Positions 17,034 to 25,602 of a stretch of 64,000 bases of DNA are shown here, one piece after another. The notes beneath the pieces were generated by a model, which did not search any database, was not told where the DNA came from, and worked only from the letters and a program-made list of their open reading frames with translations. The DNA comes from CAVWSM01 sp963799425. Lineage in GTDB: Bacteria; Actinomycetota; Actinomycetes; Jiangellales; Jiangellaceae. Numbering within the stretch: position 1 is the stretch's first letter; every line of letters begins with the position of its first letter. The stretch is taken from NCBI GenBank assembly GCA_963799425.1, contig CAWCXA010000016.1:186001-250000 (forward strand), in the 5' to 3' direction. A program made the position numbers and the translations under genes.

Positions 17034-18380
17034 TTAGAGCGCCAGGCGCTCCTTGACTACCGCCGCGAGGCGGTGCGCCAGCTCGTCGGCGTGGTCTTGG
17101 GTCGCCGCTTCGACCATGACGCGGACGAGCGGTTCGGTGCCGGACGACCTCAACAGCACGCGACCGGTGCCCGCGAGCTCGGCCTCCGCAGCCTTGACCG
17201 CCACGGCGACTCCCTGGTCGGTCGCGGCCCGTGCCTTGTCCACGTCGGGGACGTTGACGAGCACCTGGGGGAGGCGCTGCACCACAGCGGCCAGGTCGGC
17301 GAGCGACCGTCCCGTCGCAGCCATGCGGGAGAGCAGGTGGACCGCGGTGAGCAGTCCGTCGCCCGTGGTCGCGTGGTCGAGCAGGATCACATGGCCGGAC
17401 TGCTCGCCGCCAAGCACGAACCCGCCGTCACGCATCGCCTCCAGTACGTAGCGGTCGCCCACCGCAGTGTCGACGTAGGTCACTCCTGACCCCAGCATCG
17501 CGAGCCGGAACCCCTCGTTGGCCATGACCGTCGACACGACGGTGTCGTGCCGCAACCGGCCCTGTTCGTGCAGTGCGAGCGCCAGAATCGCCAGGATCTG
17601 ATCACCGTCGACCAACGCGCCGCTGGCGTCCACAGCGAGGCAGCGGTCGGCGTCACCGTCGTGCGCGATCCCGGCGTCGGCCCCGACCTCGACAACTTTG
17701 GCCTGCAGGTCCTCAGGGTGCGTGGACCCGCAGCCGTCGTTGATGTTGAGGCCATCGGGCTCGGCGTGCAGAGCAACCACGTCGGCGCCCAGCAGCCGCA
17801 GCGCCTCGGGAGCAGTGCGGTAGGCCGCGCCGTTGGCACAGTCGACCACGATCTTGAGCCCGTCCAGCCGATGAGGGGCCGTTGCGACGACGTGGTCGAC
17901 GTACGCCCGCCATGCGTCGGCGTCATCCCGCACGCGCCCCACGTGTGCCCCGGTGGGGCGCTCCCAAGGGTCGTCGAGGTGCGCCTCAATGGCGTCCTCG
18001 ATCGCGTCATCGAGCTTGTGCCCACCCTTGGCGAAGAACTTGATGCCGTTGTCCGGCATGGGGTTGTGGCTCGCGGAGATCATGACGCCGACGTCGGCGC
18101 CAAGCGCGCCGGTCAGGTAGGCGGCGGCCGGGGTAGGGACGACTCCTAGCCGTACGACATTGACGCCCGCGCTCGCCAGCCCAGCCACGGTGGCCGCTTC
18201 GAGGAATTCGCCTGAGGCGCGCGGATCACGGCCAATCACGGCGAGCGGGCGGTGTCCGGCAAATGCGCCGGCCTCGGCCAGCACCCGGGCCGCCGCCTCT
18301 GCGAGGCCGGTCGCGAGCTCCGCGGTCAGCTCGCGGTTGGCGAGCCCTCGTACCCCGTCTGTACCGAACAGTCGACCCAC
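17034..18380 (-). CDS. glmM: Phosphoglucosamine mutase
   Basis: The product is 448 residues. It converts glucosamine-6-phosphate to glucosamine-1-phosphate. The catalytic phosphoserine loop is MISASHNPMPDNGIKFF with Ser104; the metal loop is DGDADRCLAVD; the sugar-binding loop is GGEQSGHV; and the phosphate-binding C-terminal loop is RSSGTEPLVRVMVEA. The N-terminus GRLFGTDGVRG is canonical. It follows rpsI after a strong terminator, so some expression may come from read-through of rplM-rpsI and some from its own start region. Confidence 0.97.
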   Translation of the reverse strand: MGRLFGTDGVRGLANRELTAELATGLAEAAARVLAEAGAFAGHRPLAVIGRDPRASGEFLEAATVAGLASAGVNVVRLGVVPTPAAAYLTGALGADVGVMISASHNPMPDNGIKFFAKGGHKLDDAIEDAIEAHLDDPWERPTGAHVGRVRDDADAWRAYVDHVVATAPHRLDGLKIVVDCANGAAYRTAPEALRLLGADVVALHAEPDGLNINDGCGSTHPEDLQAKVVEVGADAGIAHDGDADRCLAVDASGALVDGDQILAILALALHEQGRLRHDTVVSTVMANEGFRLAMLGSGVTYVDTAVGDRYVLEAMRDGGFVLGGEQSGHVILLDHATTGDGLLTAVHLLSRMAATGRSLADLAAVVQRLPQVLVNVPDVDKARAATDQGVAVAVKAAEAELAGTGRVLLRSSGTEPLVRVMVEAATQDHADELAHRLAAVVKERLAL

Positions 18381-18419
18381 GCGCTGCTGCCCTTCTCGAT
18401 GCTGTCCCAGTGAAATGGG

Positions 18420-18452
18420 AGCAGCCCCGGGGACGATACCCCCGGGGCTGCT
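18420..18452 (-). terminator. Strong hairpin between rpsI and glmM
   Basis: A perfect 13-bp stem (AGCAGCCCCGGGG with its complement) has a 7-nt loop. It lies 20 nt beyond the rpsI stop and 40 nt before the glmM start. The downstream bases on the minus strand are only moderately T-rich (CCCATTTCAC). Confidence 0.8.
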
Positions 18453-18472
18453 TGTGCAGGCTGTGAAGGCGC

Positions 18473-18991
18473 TTAGCGCTTGGAGTACTGCGGCGCCTTG
18501 CGGGCCTTCTTCAGACCAGCCTTCTTGCGCTCGGTCACACGCGCGTCGCGGGTGAGGTAGCCGGCCTTCTTGAGCGACGGTCGGTTGTTCTCGACGTCAG
18601 CCTCGTTGAGGGCGCGGGCCACGCCCAGACGCAGCGCACCAGCCTGGCCGGAGACGCCGCCGCCATGGAGGCGGGCGACGACGTCGTACTTGCCGGTCAG
18701 CTCAAGGACCGTGAACGGCTCGTTGACGAGCTGCTGGTGCACCTTGTTGGGGAAGTAAGCCTCGAGGTCGCGGCCGTTGATCTGCCACTTGCCGGTGCCG
18801 GGCACGATGCGGACGCGGGCAACCGCCTCCTTGCGCCGGCCGGTCGCCGCAGCGGGCTCGATCGCGGAGAACCGCGACGGAGCGGACTCGCTCGTGAAGT
18901 TCTCGCTGGCCACGGTCTCGGTGTCAATAGCTGCGACCTCGTCGACCGGGGTCTCGACGTCGATCTCCGTCACTGTGCTGTCCTCGCTCAC
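18473..18991 (-). CDS. rpsI: 30S ribosomal protein uS9
   Basis: The product is 172 residues. The conserved S9 domain begins at about residue 50 (GRRKEAVARVRIVPGTGKWQINGR) and ends in the invariant PQYSKR tail that reaches the P-site tRNA. The first 45 residues are an acidic Glu/Thr/Val-rich extension common in high-GC actinobacteria. The GTG start overlaps the rplM stop as GTGA, so it is coupled to rplM. Confidence 0.97.
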   Translation of the reverse strand: MSEDSTVTEIDVETPVDEVAAIDTETVASENFTSESAPSRFSAIEPAAATGRRKEAVARVRIVPGTGKWQINGRDLEAYFPNKVHQQLVNEPFTVLELTGKYDVVARLHGGGVSGQAGALRLGVARALNEADVENNRPSLKKAGYLTRDARVTERKKAGLKKARKAPQYSKR

Positions 18992-19431
18992 TGGGCGACC
19001 TGGGTGATCTCGAAGGGCACCGGCTGCTGAGCCTGGTGCGGGTGTTCCGGCCCGGCATAGACCTTGAGCTTCTTGAGCATCTGCCGACCAAGCTTGTTGT
19101 GGGGAAGCATGCCCTTGACGGCCTTCTCGATCACCCGGCGGGGGTTCGTCTCGAGCAGGGTGTCATAGGACGTCTCCTTCAGACCGCCCGGGCGGCCGGA
19201 GTGTCGGTAGTCGATCTTCTGCTCGCGCTTGTTGCCGGTCAGGGCGACCTTTCCGGCGTTGACGACGATGACGAAGTCACCCGTGTCGACGTGCGGCGCG
19301 AAGATCGGCTTGTGCTTGCCGCGGAGCAGGGTCGCGGCATGGGTCGCGAGCCGGCCGAGGACGACGTCGTTGGCGTCGATGACGTACCACTGACGCTGGA
19401 CGTCGCCAGGCTTCGGGCTGAACGTGCGCAC
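18988..19431 (-). CDS. rplM: 50S ribosomal protein uL13
   Basis: The product is 147 residues, starting MRTFSPKPGDVQRQWYVIDA, with GKHKPIF and GMLPHNKLGRQMLKKLKVYAG as family landmarks. It is an early-assembly 23S-binding protein. It is the first gene of rplM-rpsI, with a clear promoter (19546-19575) and a roughly 110-nt leader containing a GC hairpin, a plausible autoregulatory site. Confidence 0.97.
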   Translation of the reverse strand: MRTFSPKPGDVQRQWYVIDANDVVLGRLATHAATLLRGKHKPIFAPHVDTGDFVIVVNAGKVALTGNKREQKIDYRHSGRPGGLKETSYDTLLETNPRRVIEKAVKGMLPHNKLGRQMLKKLKVYAGPEHPHQAQQPVPFEITQVAQ

Positions 19432-19504
19432 GGTCGTAGGCCTTCGTTAGTCGTAAAGTTGACTGCTGCAGGTGGCGCCCCGCCGGAGCCGGCTGAGCGC
19501 ATGC

Positions 19505-19528
19505 GCCGCCGCACCACCCAGCGGCGGC
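19505..19528 (-). promoter_or_regulatory. Hairpin in the rplM 5' leader
   Basis: Arms GCCGCCGC and GCGGCGGC with an 8-nt loop lie between the predicted -10 box and the rplM start. Such leader stems are often where ribosomal proteins bind their own mRNA; whether uL13 does so here is untested. Confidence 0.45.
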
Positions 19529-19545
19529 ACGCACAACGACGACCT

Positions 19546-19575
19546 AGGGTACCTAGGCACGCCGGTCAGGGTCAA
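19546..19575 (-). promoter_or_regulatory. rplM-rpsI promoter (TTGACC, 18 nt, TACCCT)
   Basis: The -35 TTGACC is at 19575-19570 and the -10 TACCCT at 19551-19546, spaced 18 nt. The same two hexamers with the same spacing occur at the rpsL promoter. The -10 is embedded in the direct repeat CCTAGGTACCCTAGG. Confidence 0.65.
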
Positions 19576-19608
19576 AACGGCTGTTCGAGTAGCGCCCCTC
19601 ACTGCAGC

Positions 19609-22600
19609 TCAGTCGGTCACGAAGACCGCCACCGACCGAGCGGGGACGGTGAAGGCGCCGGTGGCATCGTCGTACGAGGACCCCTTCACCACCGCGTCGC
19701 CGCCGGCCGCTTGCACCGGGTGCAGCTCGTAATCCAGCCCGGCCTCGGCAGCGACCACCTGCGTGACCTCCTCGTCCGAGCCGTTGAACACCACCACGAT
19801 GCCCTCCAAGTGGCGGTCGAGGTCGCGGCCACCGCGGTCGGAGATCGTCATGGTGATCACGCCCGGTGCCTGCGACGGCCCGCCGAGCGGGAACCCGACA
19901 CGCTGCTGGATCAGGTCGGCCGACCCGAGCCGGAACAGCGGCGACGAGAACCTGATCTCCAGCAGCTCGAGCGCGCGATCCCGGGCCGCCTGCATGTCGG
20001 CGGCTGCCGGCTCGAGAGCCGGGTCGGCGAGGAGCGGCTTCATGAACGACCACTTCGACTCGTTGTCGCCTCTGAGCGGCAGGCCGCTCCCCCAGGTCGA
20101 GTCGGTAGCCGACCAGTCGACCCGGTTGAACCAGTCACCGGAGTCGAACGAGTTGCGGTCGAGCGACTTCGACCTGAGCAGGTCGTTGCCTGCGTGCCAG
20201 AACGAGACTCCCTGCGACAGGGCGGTCGTCGCGAGCGCGAGCGTGTTGAGCCGTACTCGGTCGGACATCGCCGTCCCTTGCGGGAGCTTGTACTGCAGGA
20301 CGTCGAAGAGCGTCTCGTTGTCGTGTGCGTCGACGTAGGTGACCGTCTCGCTGGGGTCGGCGGCGTACCCCGCGGGCTGCCCGTTGTAGTCCACCTGATC
20401 GCCGCGGACCACCGTGCCGTCCTGACCGACGAACTCGTACGCCGCGAGGTTGCCGGCGAGCCCGACCTTGATCTGGTCGTGGTACCGGAGCAGCCGCGCG
20501 AGCTGCTCCGCGGGTGTCCCGTTGGCCGCGTCCCCGTTGTCATCGGTGACCAGACCGCTGGCGAAGCCCTGGATGCGCGGGTTGTCGTCGAACGGCCCGC
20601 CGCCACGCACTGCATCGCGCAGCCGGTCGGTGAAGGTGCCGATGCCGGTGCCGGCCATGTTGGCCTGCGTCGCCTGCTCGAACCTGGCGTCGTTGGCCAC
20701 CTCGCCAAAGTTCCAGCCTTCGCCGTAGAGGTAGATGTCCTCTCCGTCGACCCCGTCGTGCCGCACGTCCAGCTCGTCGAGCGCCTCGCGGACCGCCAGC
20801 ATGTTGGCCTTCGAGTGGTGCCCCATGAGGTCGAAGCGGAACCCGTCGACCTTGTACTCCTTTGCCCACGTCACCACCGAGTCGACCATGAGCTTTTCCA
20901 TCATCTGGTGCTCGGTCGCGGTGTTGGCGCAGCACGTCGACGTCTCGAGCTGTCCCGTCGGCGACAGCCGGTGGTAGTAGCCCGGCACGATCCGGTCGAG
21001 CACGGACTTGGCATCCTGCCCGGCCGCGGTGGTGTGGTTGTAAACGACGTCCATCACCACGCGGAGCCCGGCGCCGTTGATGCCTTGGACCATCTCGCGG
21101 AACTCGCGGGTGCGCTGCGGCCCCTCGGGATTCGTCGCGTACGACCCCTCCGGCGTCGTGTAGTGCCACGGGTCGTAGCCCCAGTTGAAGCCATCCTGAG
21201 CCTTGACCGCTTCGACGCAGGCCTGCTGCGCTTCGGAGTCAGGCGGGAACGACGCGAGGTCACACGCGGGCACCTGCTGATCGGCCCGGTCCTCGGCCAC
21301 CGTCGCGAAGTCGAAGGCCGGCAGCAGGTGCAGGTGCGTCATACCTGCGTCAGCCAACGCCGACAGGTGCTGCATGCCGTCACTGTCCTCGTCGGTGAAT
21401 GCCAGGAACGTGCCCTGATGCTCCGCGGGCACCGTCTCGTCACCGATGGAGAAGTCACGGATGTGCAACTCGTAGATCGTGGTGTCCTCCGGCTTGCCCG
21501 CCTCAGGCTTGCGCAGCCGGTCCCAGCCGGCCGGCTCGAGCGCCGGGTCATCGAGATCGACGACGACCGAGCGCGCCGAGTCGGTGGTGAGTGCGAGCGA
21601 GTACGGATCGGTGACGAGGTTGGTCTCGACCGTGCCGGTGGCCGGGACGTAGACCTTCACTTCGAACACGTACGAGGCGCCCTTCCACGACCGCCCACCG
21701 CTCGCCGTCCAGACGCCGTCGTCGTCGCGGCGCATCGACACCCGCTCGTCCGCAGACGCGCCGGGCTTCCGGACGAGCAGGTCGACGTCCTTCGCGGTCG
21801 GCGCCCACAGCGCGATCTTCGGGTTGCCGCCACGCCATGTCACGCCCAGGTCGCGGTCCTCCGCGTCGTCATAGACGTCGTCCAGGACACCCGGGATCTG
21901 GATGCCGGTCGCATCGACAAGTCGTCCGAGGTCGTCGTACGACGCGATCGCGACCTGCCCCGTCAGGATCTCGTCGGCGTCACGAGCCACCTTGTCCGGC
22001 AGCTTCAATGCCTCGTACGCCGCGAGGTGCGGCCACTTCTGCTGCAGCTTCGGCGACAGCGCACCGATGAGCGAGAGCGGTGCCGAGTCCCCACCGGTGA
22101 CGGCCTCGGCGTCGACCGCGAGACCGCCCTCCGGCGCCCAATGCAGCCGGTAGGTCCAGCCGGTGCGGTCCTGGTCGGGTAGGTTCCAGGCGAGCGTGTC
22201 GTCTGTCAGCCAGTGTGCGAGCTGGCGGGACAAATCAGGTACTGCACCCGCCGCCTGTGTGCGGATCGTCAGGACATGCGACGCGAGGTCGTACGAGAAC
22301 ACGACCGCGACGCCGTCACCCGGCACCGTGAACGGAATGTTGGCGCCGTCCTGCGCGCCACCAGCACCGTAGTTCTCGGTCCACGACAGCCCGTGAGCGA
22401 CCTTGACCTCGTAGTTGCCCGGCGGGATCTGCGTGGTCGTGAACGTGAACGTGCCGTCGCCGTCGGGATCCTGCAGCCAGGAACGCATGCAGTCCGGCGC
22501 CCAGTCGCCTGGGCAGCCGAGCTCGGACTGGAAGCTGCCAGGAGCAGTGATGATCGGGCCAAGGACATCGTTGGTGATCCAGTGCGTGCCGTGGTCGTAG

Positions 22601-25476
22601 TAGAAGGTGACCGGCCCGCCCGGGTGCGTGAACGGGATGTCGGATCCGCCAGGTGTCCCGCCGGCGCCATAGTTCTCGTCCCAGGAACGGTTGATCGCTG
22701 CCTTGAACGCGTAGCCGCCGGCAGGCAGGTTCGTGACCGGCAGCTTCCAGATGTCGTCCTCGGCGTCAAGCGTCATCTGCGCCTGGTCGCACCAAGGGGC
22801 CCAGTCCTCGGGCGCACCCGCGGAGGTCACGCAGCCGAGCTCGCTGTCGAGGCTGCCGGCAGTCGCGACAGCAGCAGGCTGCTCGACCGGCCCGCCGCCG
22901 CCCCCGCCGCCACCAGTCGGCGGTGCCGGCACACCAGCCACCGCGGAGGTGGCGGCGACACCCAGGTCTCCGTCGTGCTCCACGACGATTGCGCGGTACT
23001 CGACCGGGGTGCCCGCCGGGATCCCCGTGACGTCGTGGAAGACGCGGTACGGCGCGTTGTCATCGGTGCCGATCACGTTCCAGTCAGTGGTGCCCACAGG
23101 ACGCCAGGCGAACGTCACCTGGTTGAAACCGCCACCCGGCACGGTCACACCGAGCTCGGCACGGTCGTTGACCGCGGCACCGGAAACCGGCGTGCGGAAG
23201 ACCGGCGCGGGCGCGGCCTTGGTCTTCTTGAGCGGAGCGCTCGCCTTCCACACCTCCGCAGACAGCGGCGGCACAGTTACCGTGACGCGGCCTTCGCCGT
23301 TGCTCTTGAGCCTCGCGGTGCCAGCCGGCCACACGCCCTTGAAGTTCATGCCCTCGCTGAACGTGTCGAACGTGACGGTCTTCTCCTGCTCGGAGTTGTT
23401 GGCCGCGACGATGTACTCGACGTTGTCCTCGGCATCGATGCGGCTGAAAGCGAAGACACCCGCGCCATTGCTCGCATAGCGGTGGATCTGCGCTCCGTCG
23501 GCCAGCGCCGGGTGCTCGTCACGCAGGTCCGCTAGCGACGAGATGTGTTCGTAGAGCGGGTGGTCGGGGTTGTAGTTGGCGACCGCTGTCGTCGAGTCGG
23601 TGCCGATGAGGTCGTTGTCGTTGTACTCAGCGACTTGCGACGGGAACATGTCCTCGCGCGCCCTCTGGTCACCGACCCCTTGCGGCTCACCGAGCTCGGC
23701 GGCGAAACCCTGCTCGTCGCCGTAGTAGACGACGGGCTGGCCGCGGGTGAGGTACATGAGCGAGTGGCCAAGCTGGTCGCGGGCGAGCAGCTCGTCGTCC
23801 GCCGCGTCGGCATTTGCCGTACGGATGAAGCTGCCAATGCGCCCCTGATCGTGGTTGCCGAGGAAGGTCGGAAGCGAGTAGGCGTTGGAGTCGGCGTCCG
23901 TGTAGTAGTCGTCGCGCGCGTAGAAGTCACGCAGCTCGGTCGTGGCTCGGCCGTTGGCGAAGCCGGAACCGTTGGCCTGGAAGCCGAAGTCGACGGTGGC
24001 CTGCAGCTTGCCCTCGGTCGTGTAGCGCGACATGAAGCGCGGGTCGGCGTCGAAGACCTCGCCGAACATGAAGAAGTCCTCGTTGCCCAGAGACGCGGCA
24101 AAGCCCGTCAACGCAGGGGCGAACTGCTGCCAGAACTCCATGTTGACGTGCTTGACGGTGTCGATGCGGAACCCGTCGACACCGATGTCCTGCACCCACG
24201 TCTTGTAGACGTCGATCAAGCCCTGGACGACCTCGGGTCGCTCCGTCCACAAGTCGTCGAGCGCCGACAGTCGGCCCGACGGGAAGTCGCCGTACTCACT
24301 GTTCTCGCCGGCGAACGAGCTGGTGCCGCGGTTGTGGTACATCGTCGGGTCGTTGAGCCACGCCGGGACCTTGGCGTCCTCATCGCCGGCTGGAATGAGC
24401 GGCGTGTACGGGAAGGAGCTCAGGTTCACCTCGGGGAAGGCGGGGTCCCCGTCGGCGTAGTCGCGGTCGTCGAACGGGGCTCCCGCGGCCGTGAGGTAGG
24501 GGTTCGCGGCCTTGTCCTTGTAAGGCAGGCTGCCCTCGTCGTTGTACAGCGACTCGTCATAGGCAATGACGTCTGCCGTGTGGTTGGTGATGATGTCGAA
24601 GAAGACCTTGATGCCGCGCTCATGTGCGGCGTCCACGAGGTCTTGGAGTTCGGCGTTGGTGCCGAGGTGTGGGTCGATCTGCGTGAAGTCGGTGATCCAG
24701 TAACCGTGGTAGCCGGCGCTCTCCGAGCCGGGCGCTCCCTGCACAGGCTTGTTCTTGAACGACGGCGTCAGCCAGATCGCCGTCGTACCAAGCCCGTCGA
24801 TGTATTCGATCTGGTCGAGCAACCCTGCAAGGTCGCCGCCGTGGTAGAAGCCGGTGCTCGTCGGGTCGTAGCCGTTTGTGAGCGGGTCGCCCGGGATGCC
24901 CGCCGTGTCATTGACGGTGTCGCCGTTGGCGAACCGGTCGGCCATGACGAAGTAGAACCGCTCCTTGGTGAGATCCGTGCGCAGGCTGGCCTTCGCGAGC
25001 GCGCGGTCGGAGTCCGAGGCCGGTGGCTGCGCCGCTGCCGGCACCACGGTCACGATGTGTGTGGCGTGGCTATAGACGAACCGCAGGATGACCTCGCTCG
25101 CGAGGGCCAGCGGGATGTTCGCGGCGCCACCACCTGCGCCATAGCTCTCGTCCCAGGTCCCGTTGAGTGCCACCTTGTACTCGTGCGTGCCCGCGGGCAC
25201 GGTGAACTCGGCCGCGAAGACGCCCTCGGCGTCGGTCGCAGCCAACGCCGTCGCCCCGCACGCGGGATCCCAGTCCCCCGCACACCCGAGCTCGGACTGC
25301 AGGCTGCCGACCAGCGTCACAGTCGTCGGCAGGTCGGTGTGATCGGCCACTGCCGGAGTGGCGGTCAACGCGAAGGTCGACCCGATCAAGGCCAGTCCTG
25401 AGACGGCCGCGACACCCCTCCGGAAGCCTCGGCGACGATAGATGAGATCTGCGGCGCTGCCTCGGCTCTGAGACAT
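19609..25476 (-). CDS. Secreted alpha-amylase/pullulanase fusion with three starch-binding-type modules
   Basis: The product is 1955 residues from the ATG at 25476. A signal peptide spans 1-44 (RRR n-region, cleavage after TPAVA). Domains in order: X25-like module (about 53-140, SLQSELGC and SYGAGG); GH13 alpha-amylase (about 155-780) with nucleophile Asp439 in VDGFRIDTVKH, acid Glu473 in FMFGEVFD and FLGNHDQ; an Ig/FN3-like segment; a polyglycine linker; two more X25-like modules (about 868-965 and 974-1070); a pullulanase N-terminal and CBM48-like region; and a GH13 pullulanase (about 1360-1850) with Asp1549 in VDGFRFDLMGHH, Glu1586 in LYGEGW and VDAHDNETLFD. It should cleave alpha-1,4 and alpha-1,6 bonds in starch or glycogen outside the cell. 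Both catalytic sites look intact. Confidence 0.93.
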   Translation of the reverse strand: MSQSRGSAADLIYRRRGFRRGVAAVSGLALIGSTFALTATPAVADHTDLPTTVTLVGSLQSELGCAGDWDPACGATALAATDAEGVFAAEFTVPAGTHEYKVALNGTWDESYGAGGGAANIPLALASEVILRFVYSHATHIVTVVPAAAQPPASDSDRALAKASLRTDLTKERFYFVMADRFANGDTVNDTAGIPGDPLTNGYDPTSTGFYHGGDLAGLLDQIEYIDGLGTTAIWLTPSFKNKPVQGAPGSESAGYHGYWITDFTQIDPHLGTNAELQDLVDAAHERGIKVFFDIITNHTADVIAYDESLYNDEGSLPYKDKAANPYLTAAGAPFDDRDYADGDPAFPEVNLSSFPYTPLIPAGDEDAKVPAWLNDPTMYHNRGTSSFAGENSEYGDFPSGRLSALDDLWTERPEVVQGLIDVYKTWVQDIGVDGFRIDTVKHVNMEFWQQFAPALTGFAASLGNEDFFMFGEVFDADPRFMSRYTTEGKLQATVDFGFQANGSGFANGRATTELRDFYARDDYYTDADSNAYSLPTFLGNHDQGRIGSFIRTANADAADDELLARDQLGHSLMYLTRGQPVVYYGDEQGFAAELGEPQGVGDQRAREDMFPSQVAEYNDNDLIGTDSTTAVANYNPDHPLYEHISSLADLRDEHPALADGAQIHRYASNGAGVFAFSRIDAEDNVEYIVAANNSEQEKTVTFDTFSEGMNFKGVWPAGTARLKSNGEGRVTVTVPPLSAEVWKASAPLKKTKAAPAPVFRTPVSGAAVNDRAELGVTVPGGGFNQVTFAWRPVGTTDWNVIGTDDNAPYRVFHDVTGIPAGTPVEYRAIVVEHDGDLGVAATSAVAGVPAPPTGGGGGGGGPVEQPAAVATAGSLDSELGCVTSAGAPEDWAPWCDQAQMTLDAEDDIWKLPVTNLPAGGYAFKAAINRSWDENYGAGGTPGGSDIPFTHPGGPVTFYYDHGTHWITNDVLGPIITAPGSFQSELGCPGDWAPDCMRSWLQDPDGDGTFTFTTTQIPPGNYEVKVAHGLSWTENYGAGGAQDGANIPFTVPGDGVAVVFSYDLASHVLTIRTQAAGAVPDLSRQLAHWLTDDTLAWNLPDQDRTGWTYRLHWAPEGGLAVDAEAVTGGDSAPLSLIGALSPKLQQKWPHLAAYEALKLPDKVARDADEILTGQVAIASYDDLGRLVDATGIQIPGVLDDVYDDAEDRDLGVTWRGGNPKIALWAPTAKDVDLLVRKPGASADERVSMRRDDDGVWTASGGRSWKGASYVFEVKVYVPATGTVETNLVTDPYSLALTTDSARSVVVDLDDPALEPAGWDRLRKPEAGKPEDTTIYELHIRDFSIGDETVPAEHQGTFLAFTDEDSDGMQHLSALADAGMTHLHLLPAFDFATVAEDRADQQVPACDLASFPPDSEAQQACVEAVKAQDGFNWGYDPWHYTTPEGSYATNPEGPQRTREFREMVQGINGAGLRVVMDVVYNHTTAAGQDAKSVLDRIVPGYYHRLSPTGQLETSTCCANTATEHQMMEKLMVDSVVTWAKEYKVDGFRFDLMGHHSKANMLAVREALDELDVRHDGVDGEDIYLYGEGWNFGEVANDARFEQATQANMAGTGIGTFTDRLRDAVRGGGPFDDNPRIQGFASGLVTDDNGDAANGTPAEQLARLLRYHDQIKVGLAGNLAAYEFVGQDGTVVRGDQVDYNGQPAGYAADPSETVTYVDAHDNETLFDVLQYKLPQGTAMSDRVRLNTLALATTALSQGVSFWHAGNDLLRSKSLDRNSFDSGDWFNRVDWSATDSTWGSGLPLRGDNESKWSFMKPLLADPALEPAAADMQAARDRALELLEIRFSSPLFRLGSADLIQQRVGFPLGGPSQAPGVITMTISDRGGRDLDRHLEGIVVVFNGSDEEVTQVVAAEAGLDYELHPVQAAGGDAVVKGSSYDDATGAFTVPARSVAVFVTD

Positions 25477-25514
25477 GATCAGGCTCCCGGTATCAGGGCG
25501 ATGTCGGCTCTGTG

Positions 25515-25544
25515 ACCCTAGCCACATCTGAAAGGCCCTCGCAA
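25515..25544 (-). promoter_or_regulatory. Predicted promoter of the amylase/pullulanase gene
   Basis: A TTGCGA -35 (25544-25539) and TAGGGT -10 (25520-25515) are 18 nt apart, about 40 nt before the ATG. No strong ribosome-binding site was noted beyond GGGAGCC just before the start. Confidence 0.5.
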
Positions 25545-25552
25545 GACCTGAA

Positions 25553-25567
25553 ATCTCTTACAGAGAT
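25553..25567. promoter_or_regulatory. Palindrome just upstream of the amylase -35 box
   Basis: ATCTCT and AGAGAT arms flank three bases, 8 nt upstream of the -35. The position suits an operator for a sugar-responsive repressor or activator. The adjacent CTTGCGAG resembles, but does not match, the CTTGC-type operators of actinobacterial MalR/LacI proteins. Confidence 0.4.
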
Positions 25568-25602
25568 GTACGCCCCGTTTCACACGACGGTCCGGCACAG
25601 GG

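Noticed and set aside
19036..22182. 1048-codon plus-strand open frame over rplM and the pullulanase
   Set aside because: It is a low-complexity Arg/Val-rich shadow antisense to two well-supported genes.
23545..25401. 618-codon plus-strand frame opposite the amylase domain
   Set aside because: It is antisense to conserved GH13 catalytic motifs and has no family signature or ribosome-binding site.
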